Numbered from the stretch's first letter, positions 51,548 to 60,832 are shown. The stretch is DNA of 64,000 nucleotides from Caulobacter sp. BP25 (GCF_002737755.1 NZ_PEGH01000004.1:248001-312000); one strand, 5' to 3'. The notes: a model not told the origin generated them from the sequence alone. A program made the numbers and translations.

Positions 51548-54331
51548 TTGACCAGGTCGGGATCGCGCCATCGCGCGCATAGGCTTCAAGTTTCGGCGCT
51601 CGCGCTGCTGGCGGCCATGGCCGCATCCAGCGCCGTTCACGCCCAGGACGCCGCCAAGGCGCTCGATGAACAGGTCGAGGACACCGCCGTCGAGCAGGTG
51701 GTGGTCGTGGGCTTCCGCTCCAGCCTGGCCAAGGCGCTGAACGCGAAACGCTCGGAAGCCGCCGCCGTCGACATGATCCTGGCCGAGGACATCGGCAAGT
51801 TTCCGGACCTGAACCTGTCGGAGTCGCTGCAGCGCATTCCCGGGGTGTCGATCGCCCGAGACGGCGGCGAAGGCCGTCAAATCTCGGTGCGCGGCCTTGG
51901 TCCACAGTTCACGCGCGTGCGGATCAACGGCATGGAGGCCTTGACCACCGCTGGCGGCGCCGACAGCTCGGGCGGCACCAATCGCGGGCGCAGCTTCGAC
52001 TTCAACATCTTCGCCTCGGACCTGTTCAGCGCCATCACGGTGCGCAAGACCGCCTCGGCCGATGTCGAGGAGGGCTCGCTGGGCGCGACCGTCGATCTGC
52101 GCACCGCCCGCCCCTTCGACTTTAGCGGCTTCAAGATGAGCGGCTCGGCCCAGGGCAGCTACAATGACCTGGCCAAGACCACGAACCCGCGCGCCGCGTT
52201 CATGATCTCCAACACCTGGAAGGACGACACGTTCGGGGCGTTGTTCTCGTTCGCCTACGCCAAGCGCAACATCGTCGAGGAAGGCAACAGCACCGTGCGC
52301 TGGTCCAAGGGCGGCTTCGGCGCCAGCACCGCCAGCGGCCTCACCCTGTCCGAGATCAACGCGGCCTATCATCCGCGCATCCCGCGCTACGACTATTATC
52401 AGAGCAAAAGCGAGCGTTTCGGGGCGACCCTGGCGCTGCAATGGCGCCCGTCGGACGACACGCTAGTGTCGTTCGACAGCCTTTACGCCGACCTGCGCTC
52501 GACGCGCGAGGAGCAGTACATCGAGGCGATCTCGTTCAGCTCCAGCGGATCGTCGGGCATCGGCGGCACGACCGTCAAGTCGGCCAGCATCAACAACGGC
52601 GTCCTGACCAAAGGGACATTCGACGGCGTGGACCTGCGCGTCGAGGATCGCTTCGACAAGCTGCGGACCAAGTTCACCCAGAACTCGCTGACGGCCGAGC
52701 ATCGCTTCAGCGACAAGTTCAAGGTCGACGCCCTGATCGGCCACTCGGTGTCGGATCACAAAAACCCGATCCAGACGACGCTGACCTTCGACCAGAACAA
52801 CGTCAACGGCTACGCTTACGACTACACCGACAAGACCAACCCCACGTTCAACTGGGGCACGGCCGACCTGACCAGCGCTTCGGCCTGGACCCTGTCGCAA
52901 ATCCGCCTGCGGCCCCAGACCGCGCGCAACACCTACGACGCCGCCGAGGTCAACGCGCACTACACGATCAACCCGACGTTCAAGCTGGACGGCGGCCTGA
53001 ACTTCAAGAAGTACGAGTTCACCACCACCGAACAGCGTCGCTCGGTCGGGACCACCACCAACCAGGAAGGCGTCATTCCCTCGGCGGTCGCGGCGATCAG
53101 CGTCGCCGACTACAGCAGCCTGATCACCATCAATGGCGTGACCTTCCGGGCCCCGAGCCTGAGCAAGGCCTCCAGCGTGCTCAGTCTCTATGACCAGACG
53201 GCCTACAATGGCGCCTTCGCCCTGGGTTCCGAGCCGGCCCTGGGCAACAACCGCGGCGTTCGGGAGAAGGACAGCGGCGGCTACGTCCAGACCAGCTTCG
53301 AGACCAGCGTCGCCAACATGCCGTTCCGCGGGAACTTCGGCGTTCGCTACGTCAAGACCGAGCAGAGCTCGAACGGCTACACCTATGTCAGTGGCTCGCC
53401 CGTCGCCCTGTCGACATCGCGCAGCTATGACGACACCCTGCCGTCGATGAATCTGGTTCTGGAGCCGACCGACACCTTCCTGGTCCGTTTCGGCGCGGCC
53501 AAGGTGATGTCACGGCCCGACCTGGGCAACCTGACGCCGGGCGCCACGGTCAGCGTCTCGGGCGCCACGCGCACTGTCTCCGTGGGCAACCCGAATCTGG
53601 ATCCGTTCCGCGCCAACGCCTACGACCTGTCGCTGGAATGGTACTTCCAGCCGGGCTCCCTTCTGGGCGTGGCGGTGTTCCGCAAGGACGTCGGCAGCTT
53701 CGTCCAGACGGTCAGCGAAAGCCGCACCTTCACCGGCAACAGCTACGGCCTGCCCGACAGCGTCGCCACCGCCGCCTGCGGCACGACGACCAGCTGCAGC
53801 GCCTCGTCGCTATGGACGTTCAGCCGGCCGGTCAACACCGACGGCGGCGCCCTGACCGGGGTCGAGGTGAACTATCAGCAGGCCTTTAAGTTCCTGCCCG
53901 GCCTCTTGGCCAACACCGGCGTGCTGCTGAACTACACCTATGTGAAGTCGGAAATGGACTACGTGAACAGCGCCGGGGCCGTGGTCGCCACGGCCGACCT
54001 GACCGGCCTGTCCCGCAACGCTTATAACGCCACCCTGTACTACGAGGACGCCAAGTGGAGCGCGCGCGCCTCGATCGCCTATCGCGACCGCTATCTGACC
54101 AAGGTTCCGGGCGCCGAGACCGCGTCTGGCACGGCCTATGACGGCACGAACTCGACCTTCAACGTCGACGCCTCGCTGCAGTACACCGTCAACAAGAACT
54201 TCAAGCTGACGCTGGAAGGCGTGAACCTCACCGACGAATACCAGTACCAGTTCAACGGTGAGGAAGACATGACCACGACCTACCACCACACGGGTCGCGA
54301 GATTCTCTTCGGCGTGCGCTACACGTTCTGA
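51548..54331 (+). CDS. TonB-dependent receptor
   Basis: A 927-residue outer-membrane active transporter. A signal peptide (residues 1-35, ending VHAQDA) is followed by a TonB-box-like VEQVVVVGFRSSL, the plug domain (about 50-165, with SLQRIPGVSIARDGGEGRQISVRGLGPQFTRVRINGMEAL) and a 22-strand barrel ending with the aromatic EILFGVRYTF. The substrate is unknown; Caulobacter has many such receptors, often for sugars. The TTG start follows GGGAGGAAA. Hairpins 54338-54358 and 54371-54408 terminate it. Confidence 0.92.
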   Translation: MTRSGSRHRAHRLQVSALALLAAMAASSAVHAQDAAKALDEQVEDTAVEQVVVVGFRSSLAKALNAKRSEAAAVDMILAEDIGKFPDLNLSESLQRIPGVSIARDGGEGRQISVRGLGPQFTRVRINGMEALTTAGGADSSGGTNRGRSFDFNIFASDLFSAITVRKTASADVEEGSLGATVDLRTARPFDFSGFKMSGSAQGSYNDLAKTTNPRAAFMISNTWKDDTFGALFSFAYAKRNIVEEGNSTVRWSKGGFGASTASGLTLSEINAAYHPRIPRYDYYQSKSERFGATLALQWRPSDDTLVSFDSLYADLRSTREEQYIEAISFSSSGSSGIGGTTVKSASINNGVLTKGTFDGVDLRVEDRFDKLRTKFTQNSLTAEHRFSDKFKVDALIGHSVSDHKNPIQTTLTFDQNNVNGYAYDYTDKTNPTFNWGTADLTSASAWTLSQIRLRPQTARNTYDAAEVNAHYTINPTFKLDGGLNFKKYEFTTTEQRRSVGTTTNQEGVIPSAVAAISVADYSSLITINGVTFRAPSLSKASSVLSLYDQTAYNGAFALGSEPALGNNRGVREKDSGGYVQTSFETSVANMPFRGNFGVRYVKTEQSSNGYTYVSGSPVALSTSRSYDDTLPSMNLVLEPTDTFLVRFGAAKVMSRPDLGNLTPGATVSVSGATRTVSVGNPNLDPFRANAYDLSLEWYFQPGSLLGVAVFRKDVGSFVQTVSESRTFTGNSYGLPDSVATAACGTTTSCSASSLWTFSRPVNTDGGALTGVEVNYQQAFKFLPGLLANTGVLLNYTYVKSEMDYVNSAGAVVATADLTGLSRNAYNATLYYEDAKWSARASIAYRDRYLTKVPGAETASGTAYDGTNSTFNVDASLQYTVNKNFKLTLEGVNLTDEYQYQFNGEEDMTTTYHHTGREILFGVRYTF

Positions 54332-54370
54332 CCAGACGGCGGTCCTTGCGGGACCGCCCAAGCCCTCAAC

Positions 54371-54408
54371 GAGCCTGTCTGGATCACCCAGACAGGCTCT
54401 AATCTTTC
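54371..54408 (+). terminator. Terminator after the TonB-dependent receptor
   Basis: A perfect 12-base stem GAGCCTGTCTGG / CCAGACAGGCTC with loop ATCAC followed by TAATCTTTCC; a second, T-less hairpin GGCGGTCC / GGACCGCC lies just before at 54338-54358. Confidence 0.75.
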
Positions 54409-55500
54409 CTAGTAAAGCACCCCCAGCGCCGCGCGCTCGAAGTTCTGCAGGTCGCCATTGCGCCCCTCGTGGACCTTTACGACCCATTCGGGATCCTGCA
54501 GCAGGGCGCGGCCCACGCCGACGAGGTCAAACTCGCCGCGCTCCAGACGCTCCAGCAGGCCGTCCAGCGAGGCGGGCTGGCTGCCTTCCCCGCCGAACGC
54601 CGCGATAAACTCGCCCGACAGGCCCACCGAGCCGACGGTGATGGTCGGGGCGCCGGTCAGCTTCTTGGCCCAGCCGGCGAAATTGAGGTCGCTGCCCTCG
54701 AACTCCGGCTCCCAGAAGCGGCGCTGGCTGCAGTGGAAGATGTCGGCGCCGGCGTCGGCCAGCGGCTGCAGCCAGGCTTCCATCTCTTGCGGCGTGGTCG
54801 CCAAGCGGGCGGCGTAGTCCTGCTGCTTCCACTGCGACAGGCGGATGATCACCGGATAGTCCGGGCCGACGGCGGCGCGGACGGCTTTCAGAATCTCGGC
54901 GGCGAAGCGGCCGCGCTCGCCGAGCGTCGGGCCGCCCCACTTGTCGGTACGGACATTGGTCCCTTCCCAGAAGAACTGGTCGATCAAATAGCCGTGGGCC
55001 CCGTGCAGCTCGACCGCGTCGAAGCCCAGCTTCTTGGCGTCGGCCGCCGCCTGGCCGAAGGCGGCGATCGTGTCGGCGATATCGGCGTCGGTCATCGGCT
55101 CGGTGAAGGGCGTCCCGCCGGCCTTCGACAGACCCGAGGGACTGTCGACCTTGCCCAGCTGGTCTGGGCCCTTGGCGGCGCCGACGTGCCAAAGCTGCGG
55201 GGCGATCAGGCCGCCAGCCGCGTGGACCTCGTCCACAACCTTCTTCCAGCCCGCCAGTTCCTTCTCACCGTGGAAGCGCGGCACCTTGGCGTCGTTCAGC
55301 GAGGCGGGGCGCGCGACGCCCGTGCCCTCGGTGACGATCAGCCCGACCTGGTTCTCGGCGCGTCGGTGATAGTAGGCGGCGACATCGTCGGTCGGCACGC
55401 CGCCAGGCGAGAACGATCGGGTCATCGGCGCCATCACCACCCGGTTGGGCAGCTTCAGCGACTTGAACTCGAAGGGCTTGAATAGGGCGTCGAGGGCCAT
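54409..55500 (-). CDS. NADH:flavin oxidoreductase, Old Yellow Enzyme family
   Basis: A 363-residue FMN-dependent ene-reductase that reduces activated double bonds. Family blocks are LKLPNRVVMAPMTRSF at the N-terminus, the GLIAPQLWHVGA segment, the FMN/substrate motif VELHGAHGYLIDQFFWEGTN and NVRTDKWGG, and the late GVGRALLQDP. An imperfect palindrome CAAACATTTGTTCG and an eight-base inverted repeat (TAGCTCGC/GCGAGCTA) lie in its 5' region. The acyl-CoA dehydrogenase and monooxygenase genes lie upstream on the same strand. Confidence 0.9.
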   Translation of the reverse strand: MALDALFKPFEFKSLKLPNRVVMAPMTRSFSPGGVPTDDVAAYYHRRAENQVGLIVTEGTGVARPASLNDAKVPRFHGEKELAGWKKVVDEVHAAGGLIAPQLWHVGAAKGPDQLGKVDSPSGLSKAGGTPFTEPMTDADIADTIAAFGQAAADAKKLGFDAVELHGAHGYLIDQFFWEGTNVRTDKWGGPTLGERGRFAAEILKAVRAAVGPDYPVIIRLSQWKQQDYAARLATTPQEMEAWLQPLADAGADIFHCSQRRFWEPEFEGSDLNFAGWAKKLTGAPTITVGSVGLSGEFIAAFGGEGSQPASLDGLLERLERGEFDLVGVGRALLQDPEWVVKVHEGRNGDLQNFERAALGVLY

Positions 55501-55522
55501 GGGGAATCCATTGCGAAGTGAC

Positions 55523-55555
55523 TAGCTCGCAATCCAAACATTTGTTCGCGAGCTA
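55523..55555 (-). promoter_or_regulatory. Candidate operator upstream of the OYE gene
   Basis: Two nested symmetric elements: TAGCTCGC at 55523-55530 with its complement at 55548-55555, enclosing CAAACA-TT-TGTTCG at 55535-55548. The inner site matches, with one mismatch, the palindrome found upstream of the monooxygenase gene (57111-57124). Confidence 0.5.
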
Positions 55556-55594
55556 AGCCATGCAGAAAAACTGGAACCGTGGGTGTGACGGAGA

Positions 55595-56806
55595 TTATAA
55601 CCCCAGCACCATCTTGGCCATGATGTTGCGCTGGATCTCGTTGGAGCCGGCGTAGATCGAGGTCTTGCGGTAGCTGAAATAGGCCGGCGCGGCGGGCGCG
55701 GCGTAGTCCGGTCCCGCCCGTCCCTCGTTGCTCTTGGACCAGGTGTCGCGCACGAACGGCGCCGCGTAGGTCCCCACCGCCTCGAGGGTCAGTTCGGTGA
55801 TCGCCTGCTGGTGCTCGGAGCCCACGCATTTCAGCATCGACGAGGCCGGGCCGATCGCCTTTCCCGCCGAGCGGCCCGAGAAGATCCGCAGCTCGCTGGC
55901 GTTCAGCGCCTGAACCTGGATTTCCAGGTTGCTGATCTTGGTTCGGAAGTCGGGATCGTCGATCAGCCGCCCGCCATCGTCGGCTAGCTCAAGCGCGGCG
56001 ATGCGCTTGACCTTCTTGAGCATGTGCATGAGGCCTGGCGCGTAGGCGTTGCCGCGCTCGAACTCCAGCAGATACTTGGCGTAGGTCCAGCCCTTGTTCT
56101 CCTCGCCGATGCGGTTGGCGACGGGCACGCGGACATTGTCGAAAAAGACCTGGTTGATCTCCTGCTCGCCCTCGGGCGGGCCGTCCAGGGTGGGCAGCGG
56201 CTTGATCTGTATGCCTGGCGTGTCCATCCGCAAGAGCAGGAACGAGATGCCCTCCTGCGGCCGCCCCTCGGTCGAGGTGCGGACCAGGCAGAACATCCAG
56301 TCGGCCCACTGGGCGTGGGTGGTCCAGATCTTCGAGCCATTCAGGACGTAGTCATCACCGTCACGCACCGCCCGCATCTGCAGGCTGGCCAAGTCCGAAC
56401 CCGAGCCCGGCTCGGAATAGCCCTGACACCACCAGATGTCCGAGCGCAGGATCGACGGCAGATGCTGAGCCTTCTGCTCGTCGGTCCCGAAGGCCATGAT
56501 CACCGGGGCGACCATCTTCAGGCCCATCGGTGACGAGGTCGGGACGCCGGCCAGGCTCATCTCCATGTTGAAGATGTAGCGCTGCGAAGCCGTGAAGCCC
56601 GGCCCGCCGTGCTCGACGGGCCAGTCCGGCGCCACCCAGCCACGCTCGAAGAGCTTCTTCTGCCATGTCACCTGGCCGGCCTTGTCCAGATAGCCGTTCT
56701 TGGACTGGCTCATCTGCCGGCGCAGGTCGTCGTCATAGGCGGTGGCGATCCAGTCGCGCACCTCTTGCTGGAAGGCCAGATCCTCGGCCGAGAACGCCAG
56801 GTCCAT
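55595..56806 (-). CDS. Acyl-CoA dehydrogenase family protein
   Basis: A 403-residue FAD flavoprotein oxidising acyl-CoA to enoyl-CoA. The N-terminal helical domain begins MDLAFSAEDLAFQQEVRDWI, the middle beta domain has CQGYSEPGSGSDLASLQMRAV and GSKIWTTHAQWADWMFCLVRT, and the C-terminal helical domain ends with GSNEIQRNIMAKMVLGL. It follows the small monooxygenase gene by four bases, so both are in one unit, probably with the OYE gene downstream. Confidence 0.9.
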   Translation of the reverse strand: MDLAFSAEDLAFQQEVRDWIATAYDDDLRRQMSQSKNGYLDKAGQVTWQKKLFERGWVAPDWPVEHGGPGFTASQRYIFNMEMSLAGVPTSSPMGLKMVAPVIMAFGTDEQKAQHLPSILRSDIWWCQGYSEPGSGSDLASLQMRAVRDGDDYVLNGSKIWTTHAQWADWMFCLVRTSTEGRPQEGISFLLLRMDTPGIQIKPLPTLDGPPEGEQEINQVFFDNVRVPVANRIGEENKGWTYAKYLLEFERGNAYAPGLMHMLKKVKRIAALELADDGGRLIDDPDFRTKISNLEIQVQALNASELRIFSGRSAGKAIGPASSMLKCVGSEHQQAITELTLEAVGTYAAPFVRDTWSKSNEGRAGPDYAAPAAPAYFSYRKTSIYAGSNEIQRNIMAKMVLGL

Positions 56807-56810
56807 CGCC

Positions 56811-57101
56811 CTATTCCACCGCGTCGAGATACTCGATGTTCGGGGCGGCGGCCATGGTCGACCCCATCGCCGCGCCGGCGGCCTTGAAGTAGTCGGTGCT
56901 ACCATGGTGCTTGAGCGCGTCGGCCGAGGCGTAGAGCTCCAGCACCTTGTAGACGCCGGCCTCGGTCTTGGACTTGGTCAGCTGGTACATCAGGCAGCCC
57001 GGCTCGTTGGCCTTCACCTTGGAGGCCAGGTCCAGGAACACCTTCTCGAACTCAGTGGACTTGTCCGGCTGGACGTACAGGGTCGCGACGACGCCGATCA
57101 T
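56811..57101 (-). CDS. Antibiotic biosynthesis monooxygenase (ABM/YgiN) domain protein
   Basis: A 96-residue dimeric ferredoxin-like-fold protein of the ABM/YgiN quinol-monooxygenase family: VVATLYVQPDKSTEFEKVFLDL, then PGCLMYQLTKSKTEAGVYKVLELYASADALKHHGSTDYFK. The role is probably quinone or phenolic oxidation, or simple ligand binding. GGGAGG precedes ATG 57101, and a symmetric site lies directly upstream. It is the first gene of the acyl-CoA dehydrogenase unit. Confidence 0.88.
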   Translation of the reverse strand: MIGVVATLYVQPDKSTEFEKVFLDLASKVKANEPGCLMYQLTKSKTEAGVYKVLELYASADALKHHGSTDYFKAAGAAMGSTMAAAPNIEYLDAVE

Positions 57102-57110
57102 GCTTGCCTC

Positions 57111-57124
57111 CCAACATTTGTTTG
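57111..57124 (-). promoter_or_regulatory. Candidate operator upstream of the monooxygenase gene
   Basis: CCAACA-TT-TGTTTG, a near-palindrome of the CAAACA-NN-TGTTTG type, 10 bases before the start codon and touching the ribosome site. The same motif occurs before the OYE gene (55535-55548). Confidence 0.5.
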
Positions 57125-57190
57125 AAAGGCAGGATGGGTTAGGCGCGGCCCGGGAGCAAGGGCGACGTTGGGGAAGTCAGACCGTTTAAG

Positions 57191-57472
57191 CTAGCGCCGC
57201 TCGTTCCAGCCGTAGGCGACCCACGAGTGGCCGCCGACATTGCGGGCTTCGATCAGGCCCGGATCGGCGTTGCGGGCGCCGGCGGCCTTGCGACCGCGAA
57301 AAGCGAAAGCCGCCAAGCCGAACAAGGCGCTGCCGATGAACCCGACCACCACGACCGTGGCGGCGAAAAGCACCGCCAGGACCGCACCGATCACCACGGC
57401 CGCCGACGTCGCGAGCGCACCCGCGATCCAAGCGAGATTACGCCAGGGCGAAACAGCGGCGGAGTTGGTCAT
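57191..57472 (-). CDS. Small membrane protein (93 aa)
   Basis: A 93-residue protein with two adjacent hydrophobic segments (residues about 13-33 and 35-57, Ala/Val-rich) and a basic loop (FRGRKAAGARN) before a short C-terminus. A GAGGA ribosome site precedes ATG 57472. No family is recognised; the shape suggests a small inner-membrane protein. It stands alone between the monooxygenase unit and the DnaJ-like gene. Confidence 0.65.
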   Translation of the reverse strand: MTNSAAVSPWRNLAWIAGALATSAAVVIGAVLAVLFAATVVVVGFIGSALFGLAAFAFRGRKAAGARNADPGLIEARNVGGHSWVAYGWNERR

Positions 57473-57600
57473 CAGCGTCCTCTCTTCGCACTCATGATCC
57501 TTCTTAGGTGGTTCACAAGCGCTGAACATCAACTGAACACCCGTCGAACGCGGATGAAAAGCGTTTTTCCCTCGCCTAGAGCGAGACCAATCGCCCCACC

Positions 57601-58296
57601 TCAACCAACAGCGGCGAGGCCAAGCTCCCGGCGCTCACGCATGACGGTCGAGAAGGCGGCATTGATCGCGACGGCCTTGGCTTCGGCGACTTCGATGAAC
57701 TCGGCGGGCAGCCCACGGGCGCGGGCGCGATCGGGGTGGACGTTGGTCAGGGCGATCTTCCAGGCCTTGTGGACCGTGGCGTCATCGGCGTCGGCCGGCA
57801 CGTCGAGGATGGCGTAAGGATCATCGGCGCCGACGCCCAGATGCGTGGCGCGCAGGCGACGGAACGCTAGCGGCGACATGCCGAACAGGTTCGACACCCG
57901 CTCCAGATAGGCCAGCTCGTCGTTTGTCACCACGCCGTCGGACTTGGCGATATGGAACAGGCCGTCGACCACGTCCTCCAGCAACTGCGGGCAGCTAGAA
58001 TACCGCTTGGCCAGACGCTTGGCGTAGCTTTCGAAGCCGTGCGTGGTCTGCCGCGCCAAATCGTAGAGGCGGTGAATGTTGGGCTCGGAGGCCGGGTCCG
58101 GCTGGAACACCTCGGTGAAGGCGGCGAACTCGCCGCCGTCGGCGCGGCCGTCGACCTTGGCTAGCTTGGCGCCCAGCGCCGTGACCGCCGTCGAGAACGC
58201 CGGGTCCTCGCCCGGAAGGCCGCCAGGGCACTCCGTGCAGTCGGCCAGGTCCACGCGCCGGGCGGCGATGCTCGCAATGTTGCGCCAGAAGCTCAT
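57601..58296 (-). CDS. DjlA-like protein: TerB-type domain plus J-domain
   Basis: A 231-residue co-chaperone. Residues about 30-150 form a TerB/DjlA-type helical domain (ALGAKLAKVDGRADGGEFAAF...LFHIAKSDGVVTNDELAYLERV), and residues 165-231 a J-domain with the HPD motif in LTNVHPDRARARG. Unlike membrane DjlA, there is no N-terminal transmembrane helix. The J-domain would stimulate a DnaK-type chaperone. ATG 58296 is preferred over 58320. Confidence 0.87.
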   Translation of the reverse strand: MSFWRNIASIAARRVDLADCTECPGGLPGEDPAFSTAVTALGAKLAKVDGRADGGEFAAFTEVFQPDPASEPNIHRLYDLARQTTHGFESYAKRLAKRYSSCPQLLEDVVDGLFHIAKSDGVVTNDELAYLERVSNLFGMSPLAFRRLRATHLGVGADDPYAILDVPADADDATVHKAWKIALTNVHPDRARARGLPAEFIEVAEAKAVAINAAFSTVMRERRELGLAAVG

Positions 58297-58557
58297 GAAC
58301 GCCTCGAAACCAGCGGACACAGGTGAATACGGAGATCGAGGCGATGCGGATCACGTCGACAAGGTGCTTCTAGCACATTGAGAATGATCATTCACATGAC
58401 TTCGTTGCAATGCGGCGAAAGCGCCGCTTCAACGTTCTGGGAGCCGATCGGCCGCTGGCCCGTTATGGCTCCGCTTGGCGCTCGCCATGCAACGGTCCCA
58501 ATCTCGACCGAATTGCTCTAGTCACACTGTAGGATCATTCGAAAGGACCTCCGCCGC

Positions 58558-59355
58558 ATGGCGAACGCCCTCCTTCTCGCTCTCGCCCTACTGGCCCAAG
58601 ACGGCCAGGTCAGCGCCTCGACCTCGCCCAACGCCCCGCCGACCGACGAGTATGGCTATGTCGCCTGGTGCTATGGCGCGCTAGGCGGCTACGCCTCGCT
58701 GTACGACCAGGTGATGCCCGAGGTGACACGGATCGAGAAGGCGTTCCCGGGTCCGGATGGGGTGCAGGCGGCGCTGAAGACCTATCCTGAGATGCGCGCC
58801 CAGGCCCAGAAGGACCTCAAGACCTTCTCCACGGCCATCACGGCGGCGGAGAAGGCCAGCCCGCGTCCCATCTCGGAATACGGCGGCGCCCAGGTCAAGC
58901 GCGGCGCGGCCATCTGGCAGGGCGCGGCATCGGTCGACAAGGCGCGCCTGGCCCAGATGTGGATGAGCTGGAGCCCGCCCGGCGATTGCGAGAAGCGCGC
59001 CAAGGCGCTGGAGATGAAATCGTCCATCCTGGGCCGCGCCCTGAACTACAACGCCGGCTCGGCCACGACGCCGACCCCGACCGCGCCGCCCCAAGCCAAG
59101 CCCAGCGCGCCGCCTCCCGCCGCAGCAGCCGACACGCCCAAACCTGAAGCGCCGAAGCCAAGGCCAGAGGTCGCCAAGCCCGCCCCCACCGCCAGCGCGC
59201 CCGCGAGCGCCAAGGCGGCGGCGCCCGCCAAGAAGCTCCCGCTCATCGGCGGCGGCGAGATCATCGTCGACCCCGTCAATCCGGTCCCCTGCGCCGGCAG
59301 CCTGCTCCCCGCCAAGCGCGGCGGGCGCGACGTGCTGATCTGCAAGCCGGACTGA
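58558..59355 (+). CDS. Exported hypothetical protein with Ala/Pro/Lys-rich linker
   Basis: A 265-residue protein with an N-terminal hydrophobic segment (MANALLLALALLAQ), a globular helical region (residues 30-160, with one Cys pair area) and an Ala/Pro/Lys-rich linker (170-225) before a short C-terminal part with two cysteines (VPCAGSLL, LICKPD). The layout suggests a periplasmic protein. No family recognised. It shares a hairpin (59359-59386) with the convergent GH1 gene. Confidence 0.7.
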   Translation: MANALLLALALLAQDGQVSASTSPNAPPTDEYGYVAWCYGALGGYASLYDQVMPEVTRIEKAFPGPDGVQAALKTYPEMRAQAQKDLKTFSTAITAAEKASPRPISEYGGAQVKRGAAIWQGAASVDKARLAQMWMSWSPPGDCEKRAKALEMKSSILGRALNYNAGSATTPTPTAPPQAKPSAPPPAAAADTPKPEAPKPRPEVAKPAPTASAPASAKAAAPAKKLPLIGGGEIIVDPVNPVPCAGSLLPAKRGGRDVLICKPD

Positions 59356-59358
59356 CAA

Positions 59359-59386
59359 AAATCCTCCCCCGCTAGGGGGAGGATTT
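59359..59386. terminator. Bidirectional terminator hairpin of the GGGGGAGG type
   Basis: A perfect 12-base stem AAATCCTCCCCC / GGGGGAGGATTT with a GCTA loop, followed on the minus strand by TTTTGTC. It separates two convergent genes and has the same core as the palindromic repeats at 16291 and 37703. Confidence 0.75.
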
Positions 59387-60832
59387 CTACCGCTCTCCCA
59401 ACGCCCCGTTCTCCGCCAAGGCCTTGAACCATCGGTACGAGGCCTTGGGCGTTCGCACGCCGGTCTTACGGTCCATCGCCACCAGGCCGAACTTCGATGT
59501 GTAGCCAAGGTTCCATTCGAAGTTGTCGATCAAGGTCCACTCGAAATAGCCGCGCACGTCGCAGCCGGCCTCGCGGGCCGCCAGCACCGCCTGGAGATGG
59601 CGGCGCAGATAGGTGATGCGGAACTGGTCGTCGAGGATCGCCGGCCCCGGGCTGAACGGGTCGGAGCAGCCGTTCTCGGTGACTAGCATTGGCGGGGCCC
59701 CATAGTCGCGGCGCACGCGGTTCAGCACCTCGAACAGCCCCGACGGGTCTATGTGGCGGCCGAAGGCGTCCAGCTCTGCGCCCTTGGGCGGGGCGGCCTG
59801 AGCGATCTTGCCGGGCGCATTCAAATCCAGCCGCACATAGGCCGGGGCGTAGTAGTTCACCCCCAGGAAGTCGACCGGCTGCCGGATCGTCGCCAGGTCG
59901 CCGTCGCGAACAACGCCCTTCAGGAAGTCGTCCATCGCCTTGGGATAGGTCCCCTTGAACAGAGGATCCAGCCATGCCCCGTTCCACAGCGCGTCCAGCC
60001 CGTCCGAAGCCAGCCGGTTCCACACCGCCCACGGTCCGCCAGCGGGGCGACAAGGCTGCAGCGCCATGGTCGTACCGACCTGGAGGCCCGAGCCGCCGGC
60101 CCTCAGCGCCTGCATGGCCAGGCCTTGGCCCAGGTTCATGTGGTGGATGACCGGCCCCAGCAGCTTGTCGTCCTTAAGGCCCGGCGCGTGCTCGCCCAGG
60201 ACGTGACCGAAGACGGCATGCACGGCCGCCTCGTTCAGCACGATGTAGTGCTTGAGCCGATCGCCCAACCGCTCGACCACCGCGTGGGCGTAGTCGGCCA
60301 GGCGCTGGGCGGTGTCGCGGTTCTTCCAACCGCCCTTGTCCTGCAAGCCTTGCGGCAGGTCCCAGTGGAACAGCGTGGCGTAGGGTGTGACGCCCTTGGC
60401 CAGCAGCGCGTCGACCAGCCTAGAATAGTGATCCAGGCCCGCCGCGTTCACCGCCCCCTCGCCGCGCGGCAGGACGCGCGACCAACTGATCGAGAAGCGG
60501 TAGGCGTCGAGGCCCGCCCCCGCGATCAGGTCGACGTCTTCCTGGAAGCGGCGATAGCTGTCGGTGGCGACCGTGGCGTCCGAGCCATCGCCTATGCGAC
60601 CGGGGACCTTTTCGAACACGTCCCAGACGCTGGGCCCGCGCCCGTCGGCGGTCTGCGAGCCCTCGGTCTGGAAGGCCGCGCTGGCGACACCCCAGACGAA
60701 GTCCTTGGGGAATTGCCGGCTCTTGGGTGTGAGGTCGGTCTGGCCCGGCCCTTCGCATCCCGATAGTCCCACGGCCGCCCCGCCCAGGGCCAAGGCCCCC
60801 AGCGCTCGCCGGCTGACGCCTGAGCGATCCAT
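59387..60832 (-). CDS. GH1 beta-glucosidase, exported lipoprotein
   Basis: A 481-residue glycoside hydrolase family 1 enzyme cleaving beta-glucosides. The N-terminus has a twin-arginine-like SRRALGALALGG and the lipobox LSGC (Cys26). Catalytic features are the acid/base Glu201 in VLNEA and the nucleophile Glu386 in VTENG. The usual proline after the acid/base glutamate is alanine here. Also visible are FVWGVASAAFQTEGS and the ending FEWTLIDNFEWNLGYTSKFGLV. GGGGAGGG precedes ATG 60832. It lies downstream of metH. Confidence 0.9.
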   Translation of the reverse strand: MDRSGVSRRALGALALGGAAVGLSGCEGPGQTDLTPKSRQFPKDFVWGVASAAFQTEGSQTADGRGPSVWDVFEKVPGRIGDGSDATVATDSYRRFQEDVDLIAGAGLDAYRFSISWSRVLPRGEGAVNAAGLDHYSRLVDALLAKGVTPYATLFHWDLPQGLQDKGGWKNRDTAQRLADYAHAVVERLGDRLKHYIVLNEAAVHAVFGHVLGEHAPGLKDDKLLGPVIHHMNLGQGLAMQALRAGGSGLQVGTTMALQPCRPAGGPWAVWNRLASDGLDALWNGAWLDPLFKGTYPKAMDDFLKGVVRDGDLATIRQPVDFLGVNYYAPAYVRLDLNAPGKIAQAAPPKGAELDAFGRHIDPSGLFEVLNRVRRDYGAPPMLVTENGCSDPFSPGPAILDDQFRITYLRRHLQAVLAAREAGCDVRGYFEWTLIDNFEWNLGYTSKFGLVAMDRKTGVRTPKASYRWFKALAENGALGER

